64,000 bases of DNA from Roseimicrobium gellanilyticum (GCF_003315205.1 NZ_QNRR01000008.1:310001-374000); one strand, 5' to 3'. Shown: positions 1 through 8,989, counted from the stretch's first letter. Made by a program: numbers and translations. The notes: generated by a model from the sequence alone, not told the origin.

Positions 1-139
1 TGAGGGAAGAGTGGCGTCGAGATTTGCCATTGGCTCGGAAGATCCAGCACCGTAGTCAGGCCAGATGGCTCAACCTCTGTTCGTCTTTCTGTTCTGCCGT
101 CTGGCGTCCCACCGCTACACGGCACGCACACGCGCCGGT

Positions 140-652
140 TCACAGTCCCGGCGGATGGCGCAGGACGGCGCCTTTGGTGGGGCGGCTGCGGGTACTCCAT
201 TGGGGACCTTCGCCCTGGCCGTTGTAACCGGTGTCGAGGCGCAGGCCCGCGATGACCGTGAAGACATGGCCGCGTCGCGGGTAGAGGGTAATCCATTTGC
301 CAGCGCCGGACTTGCCGTAGTTCCGGAACTCGGTGCTGGAGATGGGACTCGAGAGTAGCCCGGCATGGTACAGCACGTAGGAGGCCGTGCCAGAGCAGTC
401 GTAGCCCACGTCTTCCACACGGCGATGGCCGCCACCGTAGATGTAGGGCTTGCCAATCAACCGGTTGCCTGCGGCGATGGCGCGTTTCACGGCTTCAGGC
501 GCGTCTTTGGGAGCGCGGGCATAGCGACCCTCCAGCACAGCGGTCTTGCCCTCCACGTAGCGGTAGGCGTAGTTCTTCGGCGCGGAGGAACAGTGCACCA
601 GCAGCAGTGCCGGAGCGCAGGCGAGAAGGAAGTGTAGCAGGCGACGAGACAC
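140..652 (-). CDS. NlpC/P60-like cell-wall peptidase, lipoprotein
   Basis: The 170-residue protein begins with a lipoprotein signal: a hydrophobic stretch ending in a lipobox with Cys21 (LLLVHC). A small papain-like domain follows. The likely nucleophile is Cys86 in the motif YDCSG, and the likely catalytic His is His129 in RGHVFTV. This Cys and His order and the GKPYIYGGGH entry motif fit NlpC/P60-type peptidases, which cut peptide stems of peptidoglycan, here from the outer-membrane lipoprotein position. The third catalytic residue is not obvious. It stands alone on the minus strand. The family call is good; the exact bond cleaved is not known. Confidence 0.72.
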   Translation of the reverse strand: MSRRLLHFLLACAPALLLVHCSSAPKNYAYRYVEGKTAVLEGRYARAPKDAPEAVKRAIAAGNRLIGKPYIYGGGHRRVEDVGYDCSGTASYVLYHAGLLSSPISSTEFRNYGKSGAGKWITLYPRRGHVFTVIAGLRLDTGYNGQGEGPQWSTRSRPTKGAVLRHPPGL

Positions 653-780
653 GGGATGTTTAAGATATCTTAAATGAATAGGCCCTGTCTGGCCAGACAG
701 AACTCGAAGTCGGGGGGAGCGCCTTCCCTGAACCCTTCGACCGCGATGCGCAAGTCATCGCTGCGGCATCTTGGGGAAGT

Positions 781-814
781 TGATGGTCTATGGTTGATAG
801 TTGATGGCCTGAGG
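781..814 (-). repeat. Short dispersed repeat, CTATCAAC family
   Basis: Read on the minus strand this matches the repeat seen at 928-961, 26320-26355 and 61055-61092, with the word CTATCAACTATCAACCATAG followed by ACCATCAA. With the copy at 928-961 it forms an inverted pair. Function is unknown; it behaves like an intergenic dispersed repeat. Confidence 0.8.
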
Positions 815-927
815 GTAGTGGGTGTGGTCACCTGAATGGGCTTCAACGCAGAGACACAGTTCTACCTCAGAGACTGAGGGCTTCGTGGATGCTCAGCACT
901 CAGCGGCCAGCATCCCGTTCACTTCCT

Positions 928-961
928 TCAGGCTATCAACTATCAACCATAGACCATCAAG
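928..961 (+). repeat. Short dispersed repeat, CTATCAAC family
   Basis: Plus-strand copy of the CTATCAAC family, preceded by TTCAGG as at several other sites (CTCAGG or TTCAGG before the core). It lies just upstream of queE and pairs with the inverted copy at 781-814. Confidence 0.8.
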
Positions 962-1015
962 TCCGCGCCTTAGCCGCACACGTACCGTTGCTGTCCAAGG
1001 CGCCCACCAATCGCA

Positions 1016-1711
1016 ATGCGCATTTCTGAGATGTTCTTTTCCGTACAGGGGGAGGGGAGACTGGCCGGCGTACCGTCCGTCTTCATCCGCACCTCAGGTT
1101 GCAATCTGCGCTGTCACTGGTGTGATACACCCTATGCTTCCTGGAATCCTGAGGGGGAGGAAATGAGTGTGGCGGAGATCCTTGCGGAGGTGGAGAAGCA
1201 TCCCACCCGATTCGTCGTGGTGACGGGCGGGGAGCCGATGATTGCCAAGGGCATGCCGGAGTTGCTGAAGGCGCTGAAGGATGCGGGGAAGCACATCACG
1301 ATTGAGACGGCGGGGACGATTGCCCCGGAAGGGGTGCCGTGTGACCTGGCTTCACTGAGTCCGAAGCTGCATCACTCCACGCCGAGTGTGGCGCAGGCGG
1401 GTCAGGCGTGGCACGATCGACATGAGAAGACGCGCTGGCAGCCGGAGGTCGTGCGTGCGTGGTGCCAGGCCTATGAGCACCAGCTCAAGTTTGTGGTGGG
1501 CAGTGAGGCGGATTGCGCCGAGGTGGAGCAGATGATTGCCGGGGCCGGAGTGGAGACGCCGCCGGAGAATGTGCTTCTCATGCCCGAGGGAAAGACCGTG
1601 CAAGGCTTGCACGAGTCCGCCCTGCAAGTGGTGGAGTGGTGCAAGCAGCGCGGGTGGCGTTATTGCCCCCGGATCCACGTGGATCTGTATGGGAATACGA
1701 GGGGGACGTGA
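1016..1711 (+). CDS. queE: 7-carboxy-7-deazaguanine synthase
   Basis: A radical SAM enzyme of 231 residues that converts 6-carboxytetrahydropterin to 7-carboxy-7-deazaguanine on the path to preQ0 and queuosine. The cluster-binding motif is CNLRCHWC (Cys29, Cys33, Cys36), a CX3CX2C spacing. The N-terminal FSVQGEG motif and the TGGEP motif in the barrel are typical of QueE, and TSGCNLRCHWCDTPY is close to the family signature. The start is chosen at ISEMFFSVQGEG, the usual N-terminus. No other que gene lies nearby, so it is a lone pathway gene here. Confidence 0.93.
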   Translation: MRISEMFFSVQGEGRLAGVPSVFIRTSGCNLRCHWCDTPYASWNPEGEEMSVAEILAEVEKHPTRFVVVTGGEPMIAKGMPELLKALKDAGKHITIETAGTIAPEGVPCDLASLSPKLHHSTPSVAQAGQAWHDRHEKTRWQPEVVRAWCQAYEHQLKFVVGSEADCAEVEQMIAGAGVETPPENVLLMPEGKTVQGLHESALQVVEWCKQRGWRYCPRIHVDLYGNTRGT

Positions 1712-1736
1712 GGTGGAACACCGGGGGAATGTGGGC

Positions 1737-1798
1737 GTGGTCACCTGCATGGGATTCAACGCAGAGACACAGAGACGCAGAGGGAACTTCGGAGACTG
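1737..1798 (+). repeat. Left arm of a perfect 62-bp inverted repeat
   Basis: These 62 bases are the exact reverse complement of 2396-2457. The arm contains CAACGCAGAGACACAGAGAC and ends at the word CGGAGACTG. The pair encloses about 600 bases holding only the GxxExxY gene. Shorter or degraded relatives occur at 824-880 and 26185-26215. Confidence 0.95.
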
Positions 1799-1838
1799 AG
1801 TGCTGAGGTGCTCGGTTGGTAGGAACGGAAGGTGGTGG

Positions 1839-2285
1839 CTAGCCTCTTGAACGGTTGCGACCGAGATTCTCGGCAGCATCTTCAATGACGTCGGACCGAT
1901 CGTTGACGATCCGAGTGATGCCCTTGGTCATGATGCTGACATGGAAGTTTAGTAGTAGTCCCAGAGGCTTGTTCGTAAGTCTGAGGTAGGACAACAATTG
2001 AGCCTGATGGACTGGAAGCACTCCTTCCACTGCTTTCAGTTCTAGAATGACAGTGTTCTCGACTATGATATCGACCACGAGTTCCTTATCGAGTGCACGC
2101 CCCTTGTACAACACCGGTAGAGCAAGTCGATTCTTTACATCGAGTCTGCGGTTTCGCAGTTCTTCTACCAGGCAAACTTCGTAGACGGACTCCAACAGCC
2201 CTGGTCCCAGTTCACGATGTACTTCAATGGCTGCGCCGATGATGTGGCCAGAGAGTATATTGAGTTTTGATTGGTGGTACGTCAC
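1839..2285 (-). CDS. GxxExxY family protein
   Basis: The protein has the signature region AAIEVHRELGPGLLESVYE, matching the GxxExxY family (GPGLLESVY), followed by a nuclease-like strand pattern LVVDIIVENTVILELKAVE, in which D, E and the ELK motif recall PD-(D/E)XK nucleases. Family members are often present in many copies in Verrucomicrobiota and Planctomycetota genomes and their function is not established. The start is uncertain: a GTG at 2285 gives 148 residues beginning VTYHQSKLN, while an ATG at 2333 would add 16 residues that do not look like the family. The gene sits alone inside a perfect 62-bp inverted repeat, which suggests that it moves or is maintained as a unit. Confidence 0.8.
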   Translation of the reverse strand: MTYHQSKLNILSGHIIGAAIEVHRELGPGLLESVYEVCLVEELRNRRLDVKNRLALPVLYKGRALDKELVVDIIVENTVILELKAVEGVLPVHQAQLLSYLRLTNKPLGLLLNFHVSIMTKGITRIVNDRSDVIEDAAENLGRNRSRG

Positions 2286-2395
2286 GTCACCAGGCCACAG
2301 ACAATGGGAAGCCATGACACAAAAGCAAGCCATCTCGCAATCAAGGCCACTTTCGATGCCTCAATGACCAAATCATTGAAGAACCCTGGTGCGTT

Positions 2396-2457
2396 CAGTC
2401 TCCGAAGTTCCCTCTGCGTCTCTGTGTCTCTGCGTTGAATCCCATGCAGGTGACCAC
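2396..2457 (-). repeat. Right arm of a perfect 62-bp inverted repeat
   Basis: Exact reverse complement of 1737-1798. It lies between the GxxExxY start and the terminator of the protease gene. Confidence 0.95.
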
Positions 2458-2503
2458 ACCACCTCTCCCGCAGTTGGCCACTTTCTCCGGCACCAGAAAA
2501 CCA

Positions 2504-2537
2504 ACAAAGGGCAGGCCTTCTACAGCCTGCCCTTTGT
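2504..2537 (-). terminator. Rho-independent terminator of the protease gene
   Basis: A perfect 13-bp stem (2504-2516 with 2525-2537, core AAAGGGCAGGC) and an 8-base loop lie 30 bases beyond the stop of the minus-strand protease. Read on the minus strand it is followed by GGTTTTC, a weak U tract. Confidence 0.8.
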
Positions 2538-2567
2538 CGTTAGTAAGTTTGTCGTCTCGCAGGATTC

Positions 2568-4976
2568 TTACGACCCATTCGCCTTCCGCGCGTCGCTCGT
2601 GTTCGCCGTTTGGGCGGGGCGGCCGGAGAGTTGGATGAGGTCACGCAGGACGTGCAGGGTTTCCAGCTTCGCCGGGTCCATGCCATAGGGGAACTGCTTC
2701 AGATCGCCCACGCCGTCTTCATCGTCTTCGCTCTCGGCCACACGCATGCCGGTGGCCTGTTCCTTGGTGAAGTTGGACTCCTTCACGAGGTCCGGCTTGT
2801 CCACGTTGTCCAAGGTCAGGCGATACTGGTCAAAGCCCGCCTTGGCGGTCTTGGCCAGATCTTCCACACGAGCCTTGCGTTCCGTCTTGCGGGTCTCGCT
2901 GCGGGCGCGGGTCTCGTCGAGCTCTTTCTGGCGTTCCTTCTCGTTCAGGCTGATGGTGTTGCGGTCAATGCGTTCCTTCAGGCGGGTGGTGTCTTCCACC
3001 ACGTACTGGAACTCAGGGTTTGCGGCGATGCGGGTCTCCACGCGGCTGCGGATCTCGTTCAGCGGCAGCGGGGTCTTCGTGGCGTAGGTGAAGGTACGGG
3101 CCGGGATGGTGTCATACGGCAGAGCGTTCGGGAGCGAGTCTTCGCCGATTTCCATCACGTCACGGAGGGAGGGGAGCTGCACGTCGGGAATCACACCCTT
3201 GAGCTGCGTGGAGCCACCGGCGATGCGGTAGAACTTCTGGATGGTCACCTTCAAGGCGCCCGCGCGGCTCTTGTCGCTGAAGAAGGGCATGTAGCGCTCC
3301 ACCGGCAGGATGGTCTGCACCGTGCCTTTGCCGAAGGTGGACTTCTCACCAATGACCACCGCACGGCGGTAGTCCTGCAGGGCAGCGGCGAAGATCTCGC
3401 TGGCGCTGGCGCTGGCCTTGTCCGTGAGCACCACGAGAGGTCCTTCATACACGGCGCGCTCGTTCTCGCAGTCGCGCCAGGTGACGTTGTCCCTCCAGTC
3501 CTTGGCCTGCACCACAGGGCCCTTCGGAACAAAGAGACCGGTCAGCTTGATGGCTTCCTCAAGGGAACCACCGCCGTTGCCGCGCAGGTCAACCACGAGG
3601 CCTTCAATCTTCTCGGCCATGAGGCGCTTCAGCAGGCGCTGGACGTCAGCCGTGCAGCTCACGGTGCCTTCTTCCATGTCGGCATAGAAGGCGGAAAGGT
3701 TGATCCAGCCCAGCTTGCTGGACTTGCCATCGACCGGGGGCGTCTGGATGAGCTCCGCGTTGGCCAGCTTTTCCTTCAGCTCCACTTCACCACGGACGAT
3801 GGAGATGGTGTGGGTGTTGGAGGGGTCCTCGGAGCCGGCGGGGTTCACCTTCAGGCGCACGACGGTGCCGTCCTTGCCGCGAATCATTTCCACAATCTTC
3901 TGCAGCTTCATGTACTTGATGTCCACCCAGTCGCTGTTGCTGCCGGTGCCATCTCCCTGACCCACGGCCAGGATGCGGTCGCCAATCTTCAGCTCACCCT
4001 GCTTGTCCGCCGGGCCGCCCACCACGATGCCCTGGATTTCGGCCAGGTTGTCCTTGCTGCTCAGGAGGGCGCCGATGCCCACCAGCGAGTGCTGCATGGT
4101 GATCTTGAAGTTGTCGGTCTCCTGCTGGCTCATGTACTCCGTGTGCGGGTCATAGCTGCCGGCGAGGCAGGAGAGGAAGTAGTTCACAATGTCTTCCTGT
4201 TCGTTCTCGGCGAGCTGCTCCAGCAGGCGCTCGTAGCGCTTCAGCACGCGCTGCTCGGGAGTCTCTTCGGGCTCGTCCTTGCCTTTGGCAGGGGCAGCCT
4301 TTTTCACGGGCTCGCCCTTGGCGGTCTTCGGCGCTTCTTCCACCTTCTCGGTCTTGGGCGGGGCAGCTTCAGCCGCGGCGGACTTGTCGCCCTCAGGCTT
4401 GGCGGCCTTTTCCTTGGCCTTTTCTTCGGCTTTGCGCTTCTGGGCATCCTCACGGGCTCGGTCGGAGAGGCGTTCCGCAAGGAGGTCACCCTCAATCAGG
4501 TCCACCCACAGGGCATCCGCGGCGGCCACGTCCTTCGGCCAGGGGGCCTTCTCGCGCTTTACATCGATGACACGGCTGGAATCGAAGGTGAATTTCTTGG
4601 TCTCCAGCGCCTTCTTGGCAAAGGCCACACGCTCCTTCACGCGCTCCTCGTAGCGGTAGTAGATGTCCAGCGCCGGGCTGATGTTCCGGGTGTGGATGTG
4701 CTTGTCGAGGGTACCGGAGTAGTCGGAGCGGAACTTGTCCACATCCTCCTGGGTGAAGTAAATATGGCTGTAGTCCAGGAAGTTCAGGTAGGCTTCCAGC
4801 AGCTTCTTGGAGACGGTCTCATCAAATTCCTGATGGGAGAGGTGATGATTTTGCAGCATGTAGGCTACATGCATGGCCACTTGGCCGAAATTGGTCTCCG
4901 CGCGGGAAGGAGTGGGAGCGGCAGCCAAAACGGTCAGCAGGGCCACCGTCGAAAAGAGCGATGAGGCTTTGCGCAT
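2568..4976 (-). CDS. Carboxy-terminal processing protease (Prc/Tsp type, S41)
   Basis: A periplasmic serine protease of 802 residues with a signal peptide (LLTVLAAAPTPSRAE). The order is an N-terminal helical region, a Lys/Glu-rich linker, a PDZ domain (around VGIGALLSSKDNLAEIQGI), the S41 catalytic core and a C-terminal helical region of the long Prc type. The S41 motifs are VVDLRGNGGGS, the nucleophile region KASASASEIFAAAL and the general-base Lys in STFGKGTVQ. Such enzymes recognise hydrophobic C-termini and trim or degrade envelope proteins. I chose the ATG at 4976; a GTG at 5003 would add nine polar residues. It stands alone and ends at a strong hairpin. Confidence 0.9.
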   Translation of the reverse strand: MRKASSLFSTVALLTVLAAAPTPSRAETNFGQVAMHVAYMLQNHHLSHQEFDETVSKKLLEAYLNFLDYSHIYFTQEDVDKFRSDYSGTLDKHIHTRNISPALDIYYRYEERVKERVAFAKKALETKKFTFDSSRVIDVKREKAPWPKDVAAADALWVDLIEGDLLAERLSDRAREDAQKRKAEEKAKEKAAKPEGDKSAAAEAAPPKTEKVEEAPKTAKGEPVKKAAPAKGKDEPEETPEQRVLKRYERLLEQLAENEQEDIVNYFLSCLAGSYDPHTEYMSQQETDNFKITMQHSLVGIGALLSSKDNLAEIQGIVVGGPADKQGELKIGDRILAVGQGDGTGSNSDWVDIKYMKLQKIVEMIRGKDGTVVRLKVNPAGSEDPSNTHTISIVRGEVELKEKLANAELIQTPPVDGKSSKLGWINLSAFYADMEEGTVSCTADVQRLLKRLMAEKIEGLVVDLRGNGGGSLEEAIKLTGLFVPKGPVVQAKDWRDNVTWRDCENERAVYEGPLVVLTDKASASASEIFAAALQDYRRAVVIGEKSTFGKGTVQTILPVERYMPFFSDKSRAGALKVTIQKFYRIAGGSTQLKGVIPDVQLPSLRDVMEIGEDSLPNALPYDTIPARTFTYATKTPLPLNEIRSRVETRIAANPEFQYVVEDTTRLKERIDRNTISLNEKERQKELDETRARSETRKTERKARVEDLAKTAKAGFDQYRLTLDNVDKPDLVKESNFTKEQATGMRVAESEDDEDGVGDLKQFPYGMDPAKLETLHVLRDLIQLSGRPAQTANTSDARKANGS

Positions 4977-5098
4977 AGTAAGCACAGGGGTGTTTCGTGA
5001 CACAGTCAGAGATGATACGCCGGTCGAGCCGGGGTAATTCGAAGGATTGTCGCTTTTCTAGTTTGAAAAGTCCACCTCTTTCCCCGCTAATCCGTGCC

Positions 5099-5719
5099 AT
5101 GCTACGCATCTCGACCTACACTGGCGGCATCGCCCAGACCAATGGCTATTTGGTGAACACGCCTACGGATTCGTTCCTGGTGGATGCACCGGATGGCGTG
5201 GCTGACTGGCTGCGGCGTCAGGGGGTGAAGGTCTCCCACCTTTTGCTGACCCATCAGCACTTCGACCACGTCCAGGATGCCGCCGCTGTCCAGCGGGAGC
5301 ATGGAGCCAAAGTCTGGGCCTTCGCGCCGTTTTCGCGGGAACTCACCCTGGAGTTCCTCATGGGGTTCGTGAGCGGCACCAGTTTCGCGGTCGCGGAGTA
5401 TGCGGTGGACGAAGTGCTGGAAGGACGCGACGCGATTGAAGTCGGCGGACTCACGTGGAAGCTGGCTCACATCCCCGGGCACTCGGCGGACAGCGTGACC
5501 TTCTACAGCGAGACTGAGAAGCTGGTCTTCGGTGGGGATGTCCTTTTCGCCGGCAGCATTGGCCGTACGGATTTCCCCGGCGGAAACCTGGAAATATTGC
5601 TGGCGGGCATCCAGAAGCACTTGCTCGTCCTCCCGGATGACACCCGGGTATTGCCGGGACACATGGAGGAGACCACTATCGGCGAGGAACGGGAGGGAAA
5701 TCCGTACCTGGAAGGCTAG
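5099..5719 (+). CDS. MBL-fold metallo-hydrolase (glyoxalase II-like)
   Basis: A 206-residue metallo-beta-lactamase-fold protein. The metal motif is THQHFDH, with further ligands in IPGHSADS, FGGDVLF and LPGHMEETT, the order expected for glyoxalase II and persulfide dioxygenase-like hydrolases. It ends soon after the last motif and lacks the C-terminal helical substrate domain of true hydroxyacylglutathione hydrolase, so it belongs to the short YcbL-like group. The start is placed at LRISTYTGGIAQTNGYLV; the frame stays open upstream but that part is non-conserved. It is divergent from the protease. The substrate is not known. Confidence 0.85.
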   Translation: MLRISTYTGGIAQTNGYLVNTPTDSFLVDAPDGVADWLRRQGVKVSHLLLTHQHFDHVQDAAAVQREHGAKVWAFAPFSRELTLEFLMGFVSGTSFAVAEYAVDEVLEGRDAIEVGGLTWKLAHIPGHSADSVTFYSETEKLVFGGDVLFAGSIGRTDFPGGNLEILLAGIQKHLLVLPDDTRVLPGHMEETTIGEEREGNPYLEG

Positions 5720-5754
5720 AACTGGAAGACGGGGACGGAGACTCCTGGGAGGCC

Positions 5755-6345
5755 TCAGTTGTTCTTCTTCAGGACAAACTCCATGGTCCCGTCCAGGAAT
5801 TCCACGGTCTGCTTCACCATGCCCACACGGGGTGCATAGTAGGTGGTGGATTCCCGGAACTGCCCGCCCGGGCCGCCTCGGGCGACCACCTTCACACAGC
5901 CCCGGTACGATCTGTCCGGTGTGGCCACGGATTCGGAGGCGAGAATCTCGGCGTCATAGGGCTGGCCTTCCACCTCATAAGTCCACTTGTGGCCCACCAC
6001 GGGAGGAAGCGGCAGATCCATGAACTCGGGGATGCGCACCTTGCTGCTGGTGCGGCTGTAGATGCCGTCCTTTGCGATGCGGGAGTAGAAGACCTTCTTG
6101 TTCAGGGCGGGAATGTTGTCGACATTCAGGACGAATTTGTAGAATTCTTTGTCGTCGATATCCACGAGGCCATCATTGCTGAACGAGGCTTCAGTTTCCA
6201 GGATCGTGCCGCTTTTGGCAGTCAGGGTGACCGTGTAGTAATAGATCTTTCCCGGCTCAGGGAGGAGATAGTCCTCCCCGCCGCGGACGCGGTAGGCGTT
6301 CCAGATGACGAAGGCAATGAGTGCCAGGGCCAGTAGCTTTTTCAT
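5755..6345 (-). CDS. Secreted or membrane-anchored hypothetical protein
   Basis: A 196-residue protein with an N-terminal hydrophobic segment (KKLLALALIAFVIW) acting as signal or anchor, then a beta-rich exported region with no motif I can name. It has repeated Tyr-Tyr-Thr features (IYYYTVTL, STTYYAPRVGMV) and ends TMEFVLKKNN. The pattern resembles the exported beta-sandwich proteins of unknown function common in this phylum, but I cannot assign a family. It converges with the MBL-fold gene. Confidence 0.7.
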   Translation of the reverse strand: MKKLLALALIAFVIWNAYRVRGGEDYLLPEPGKIYYYTVTLTAKSGTILETEASFSNDGLVDIDDKEFYKFVLNVDNIPALNKKVFYSRIAKDGIYSRTSSKVRIPEFMDLPLPPVVGHKWTYEVEGQPYDAEILASESVATPDRSYRGCVKVVARGGPGGQFRESTTYYAPRVGMVKQTVEFLDGTMEFVLKKNN

Positions 6346-6657
6346 GCGGGGGAGTGAGGGGAGCGCGAGGCGCGCGCGGTGGGTCAGCGGCGGCGGCCAT
6401 CATGATACCCCCCTGTGGAGAAATCAATACGAGAGCTGCTTCATTCCGCGAGCTGGCCGACGCCGGGAGTGCACCTGCGTGTGCGTGCTTCGATGGCATG
6501 CACGGTCATCGGTTCCTCGAAACCGCGTGGCGCTGACCCGGACGGGGTACAATTTCCCTGTCCAATCCGCCTGTTTCCGGCCTCATCTGGAGTCGGCACG
6601 GTGGGAGTGCTCGCTGAGAAGATTCCCGCTGGCCGGCGTACTCATTGCCCGCTCCTC

Positions 6658-8781
6658 ATGAAGAAGAACCATTCTGCTGCTCGCTTCCTCACTGCGGCCG
6701 CTGCTGCCACCGCGGTCGCCGCCTCCTTTGGCTCCACCTCACTCTCCGCTGCCCAGGACGTCCAGAGCTATGACGTCGTGGTGTACGGCGGCACCTCCGG
6801 CGGCGTCACGGCCGCCATCCAGTCTGTGAAGATGGGCAAGACGGTCGTGCTCATCGAGCCCACGAAATTCCTCGGTGGCCTCACCACCGGCGGGCTCGGC
6901 GCCACGGACATCGGCAACAAAAGAGCCATCGGCGGCATGTCGCGCGAGTTCTATCACCGCATCTGGCAGCATTACCAGGATGACAAGGCCTGGCGTCAGC
7001 AGACGCGCGAGCAGTACTTCGCCAAGCGTCCGCATGGCAACAGCGCCACGGAGAACACGATGTGGACCTTCGAGCCGCATGTGGCCAGCAAGGTGTATGA
7101 CACGTGGATTGCGGAGTCGAAGGTGCCCGTCGTCTTCGGTGAGCGTCTCGACCTGAAGAATGGCGTGAAGAAGGACGGCGCGAAGATCACCGAGATCATC
7201 ATGGAGAGCGGCAAGCGCTTCTCCGGGAAGATGTTCATCGATGCCACTTATGAAGGCGACCTCATGGCAAAGGCTGGCGTGAAGTACCACGTGGGCCGCG
7301 AGGCGAACGCCACCTATGGCGAGACTCTCAACGGTGTGCAGGTCGGCCGCTCAAAGCATCACCAGTTCAAGGTGGACGTGGACCCCTATGTGGTGCCCGG
7401 CGACCCCAAGAGCGGCATCATCCCCGGCGTGCAGAAGGAAGGCCCCGGCGAGGAGTTCGCAGGTGACCACCGCGTGCAGGCCTACAACTACCGCATGTGC
7501 AGCACGGATGACGAGCAGAACCGCATCCCCTGGCCGAAGCCCGCGAACTATGATGAGAAGCATTTCGAACTCGCACTGCGCAATGCAGAGGCGGGTGATG
7601 ACCGCATCTCCTGGGCTCCCACACCGATGCCGAACCGCAAGACGGACACGAACAACAACTTCGCCGTCAGCACGGACAACATCGGCATGAACTATGACTA
7701 TCCGGACGCGGACTATGCCACACGCGAGAAGATTGTGCAGCAGCACCGCGACTACCAGATGGGTCTCATGTGGACCTATGCAAACCATCCCCGTGTGCCG
7801 GAGAAAATCCGCGCGGCCTTCTCCCGGCTCGGCCTGAGCAAGGATGAATTCGCCGACAGCGGCCACTGGCCCCGCCAGCTCTATGTGCGTGAGGCCCGCC
7901 GCATGATCTCCGACTACGTGATGGCGGAGAAGAACTGCCGCCGTCTCGAAGTGGTGGAGGACAGCGTGGGCATGGGCGCGTACAACATGGACTCGCACAA
8001 CGTGCAGCGCTACATCACCAAGGAGGGCAAGGTGCGCAACGAAGGCGACGTGCAGGTGGGCGTGCGCCCCTATCCCGTGAGCTATCGCAGCATCCGCCCG
8101 AAGGCGGAGGAGTGCACGAATCTCCTCGTACCCATCTGCCTCAGCGCCTCCCACATTTCCTACGGCAGCATCCGCATGGAACCCGTGTTCATGGTGCTGG
8201 GCCAGAGTGCCGCCACCGCTGCCGTGCAGGCCATCGAGCAGGGCGTGGAGATTCAGAAGATTGACTATGCGAAGCTCAAGGAGCGCATGCTGGCAGATGG
8301 CCAGGTGCTGGACTTCGAGTCACCTCCCATGCCGGTCGCTCCTGTCATTGAGAAGGAGAAGCTTGGCGGCATCATTGTGGACGACGCGCAGGCAAAGCTG
8401 ACCGGCTTCGACAAGCAGGGCACCACCTCGCATCCCTACATCGGTGAAGGTTATGCCCATGACAACAATGAGGACAAGGGCAAGCAGAAGGCCGTCTTCA
8501 CGGCGAAGCTGCCCAAGGCTGGCAGCTACGAGGTGCGCATTGGCTACACCGCGCTGAGCAATCGCGCGACCAACGTACCCGTGACGGTCGGCTATGTCGG
8601 CGGCTCGAAGACCGTGAAAGTGAATCAGAAGAACAAGCCCTCCGTGGAAGGTTATCTGCAACCGGTGGGCACTTTCACCTTCAATGAAGGTGAAGAGGCC
8701 AGCGTGGAAATCTCCAACGAAGGCACGGACGGCCACGTGATCATCGACGTGGTCCAGTGGTTGCCGGTGGAGAAGAAGTAA
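6658..8781 (+). CDS. Secreted FAD-dependent oxidoreductase with golvesin-like C-terminal domain
   Basis: A 707-residue exported flavoprotein. A signal peptide (ALAs before AQDVQS) is followed by a Rossmann FAD motif, DVVVYGGTSGGVTAA, and the conserved GGLTTGGLGATD loop typical of the FAD_oxidored family often annotated beside xanthan lyases. Residues about 575-707 form a golvesin/Xly-like beta-sandwich: KAVFTAKLPKAGSYEVRIGY, then NRATNVPVTV, and at the end HVIIDVVQWLP. The same domain occurs alone at 46435-47178. The start is set at KKNHSAARFL, which gives a normal signal; the open frame upstream to 6415 looks non-coding. Substrate is unknown, plausibly a sugar or polyol. Confidence 0.88.
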   Translation: MKKNHSAARFLTAAAAATAVAASFGSTSLSAAQDVQSYDVVVYGGTSGGVTAAIQSVKMGKTVVLIEPTKFLGGLTTGGLGATDIGNKRAIGGMSREFYHRIWQHYQDDKAWRQQTREQYFAKRPHGNSATENTMWTFEPHVASKVYDTWIAESKVPVVFGERLDLKNGVKKDGAKITEIIMESGKRFSGKMFIDATYEGDLMAKAGVKYHVGREANATYGETLNGVQVGRSKHHQFKVDVDPYVVPGDPKSGIIPGVQKEGPGEEFAGDHRVQAYNYRMCSTDDEQNRIPWPKPANYDEKHFELALRNAEAGDDRISWAPTPMPNRKTDTNNNFAVSTDNIGMNYDYPDADYATREKIVQQHRDYQMGLMWTYANHPRVPEKIRAAFSRLGLSKDEFADSGHWPRQLYVREARRMISDYVMAEKNCRRLEVVEDSVGMGAYNMDSHNVQRYITKEGKVRNEGDVQVGVRPYPVSYRSIRPKAEECTNLLVPICLSASHISYGSIRMEPVFMVLGQSAATAAVQAIEQGVEIQKIDYAKLKERMLADGQVLDFESPPMPVAPVIEKEKLGGIIVDDAQAKLTGFDKQGTTSHPYIGEGYAHDNNEDKGKQKAVFTAKLPKAGSYEVRIGYTALSNRATNVPVTVGYVGGSKTVKVNQKNKPSVEGYLQPVGTFTFNEGEEASVEISNEGTDGHVIIDVVQWLPVEKK

Positions 8782-8814
8782 CGCATTCCACACAGCCCAA
8801 TCCCAGAAATTATG

Positions 8815-8850
8815 AAAAGGCAGGCCGGGTATAGCCCGGCCTGCTTTTTT
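8815..8850 (+). terminator. Rho-independent terminator
   Basis: A perfect 10-bp stem GCAGGCCGGG (8820-8829) with its complement at 8835-8844, loop TATAG, followed by six T (8845-8850) and preceded by four A. It ends transcription of the FAD oxidoreductase gene. Confidence 0.95.
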
Positions 8851-8989
8851 ATGGGAGTGCAAGCTGAGTTTTGTTGCGAGGTCGTAACGCAGCATCCAAA
8901 AGGCCGAACATTCTTTCAACAGCGCCTGTGCCCAGCGACTTGCTGGTGGCGTTATCCGGCCAAGTTCATCATTAACAACCCTTTCCATC

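Larger units (their letters stand above)
653..1015. other. Intergenic stretch with two palindromic repeat families
   Basis: There is no credible gene here. The stretch holds two oppositely oriented copies of a short repeat with core CTATCAACTATCAACC (781-814 and 928-961). Between them, at 824-880, is a degraded copy of the repeat whose perfect pair encloses the GxxExxY gene at 1.7-2.5 kb (shared words GTGGTCACCTG and TTCAACGCAGAGACACAG). The last 55 bases before queE show no clear ribosome binding site. Confidence 0.7.

Noticed and set aside
2610-4964. A 784-codon open frame opposite the protease gene
   Set aside because: It is antisense to a gene with clear S41 motifs; its length follows from the GC-rich codon use of the true gene, and its protein has no domain features.
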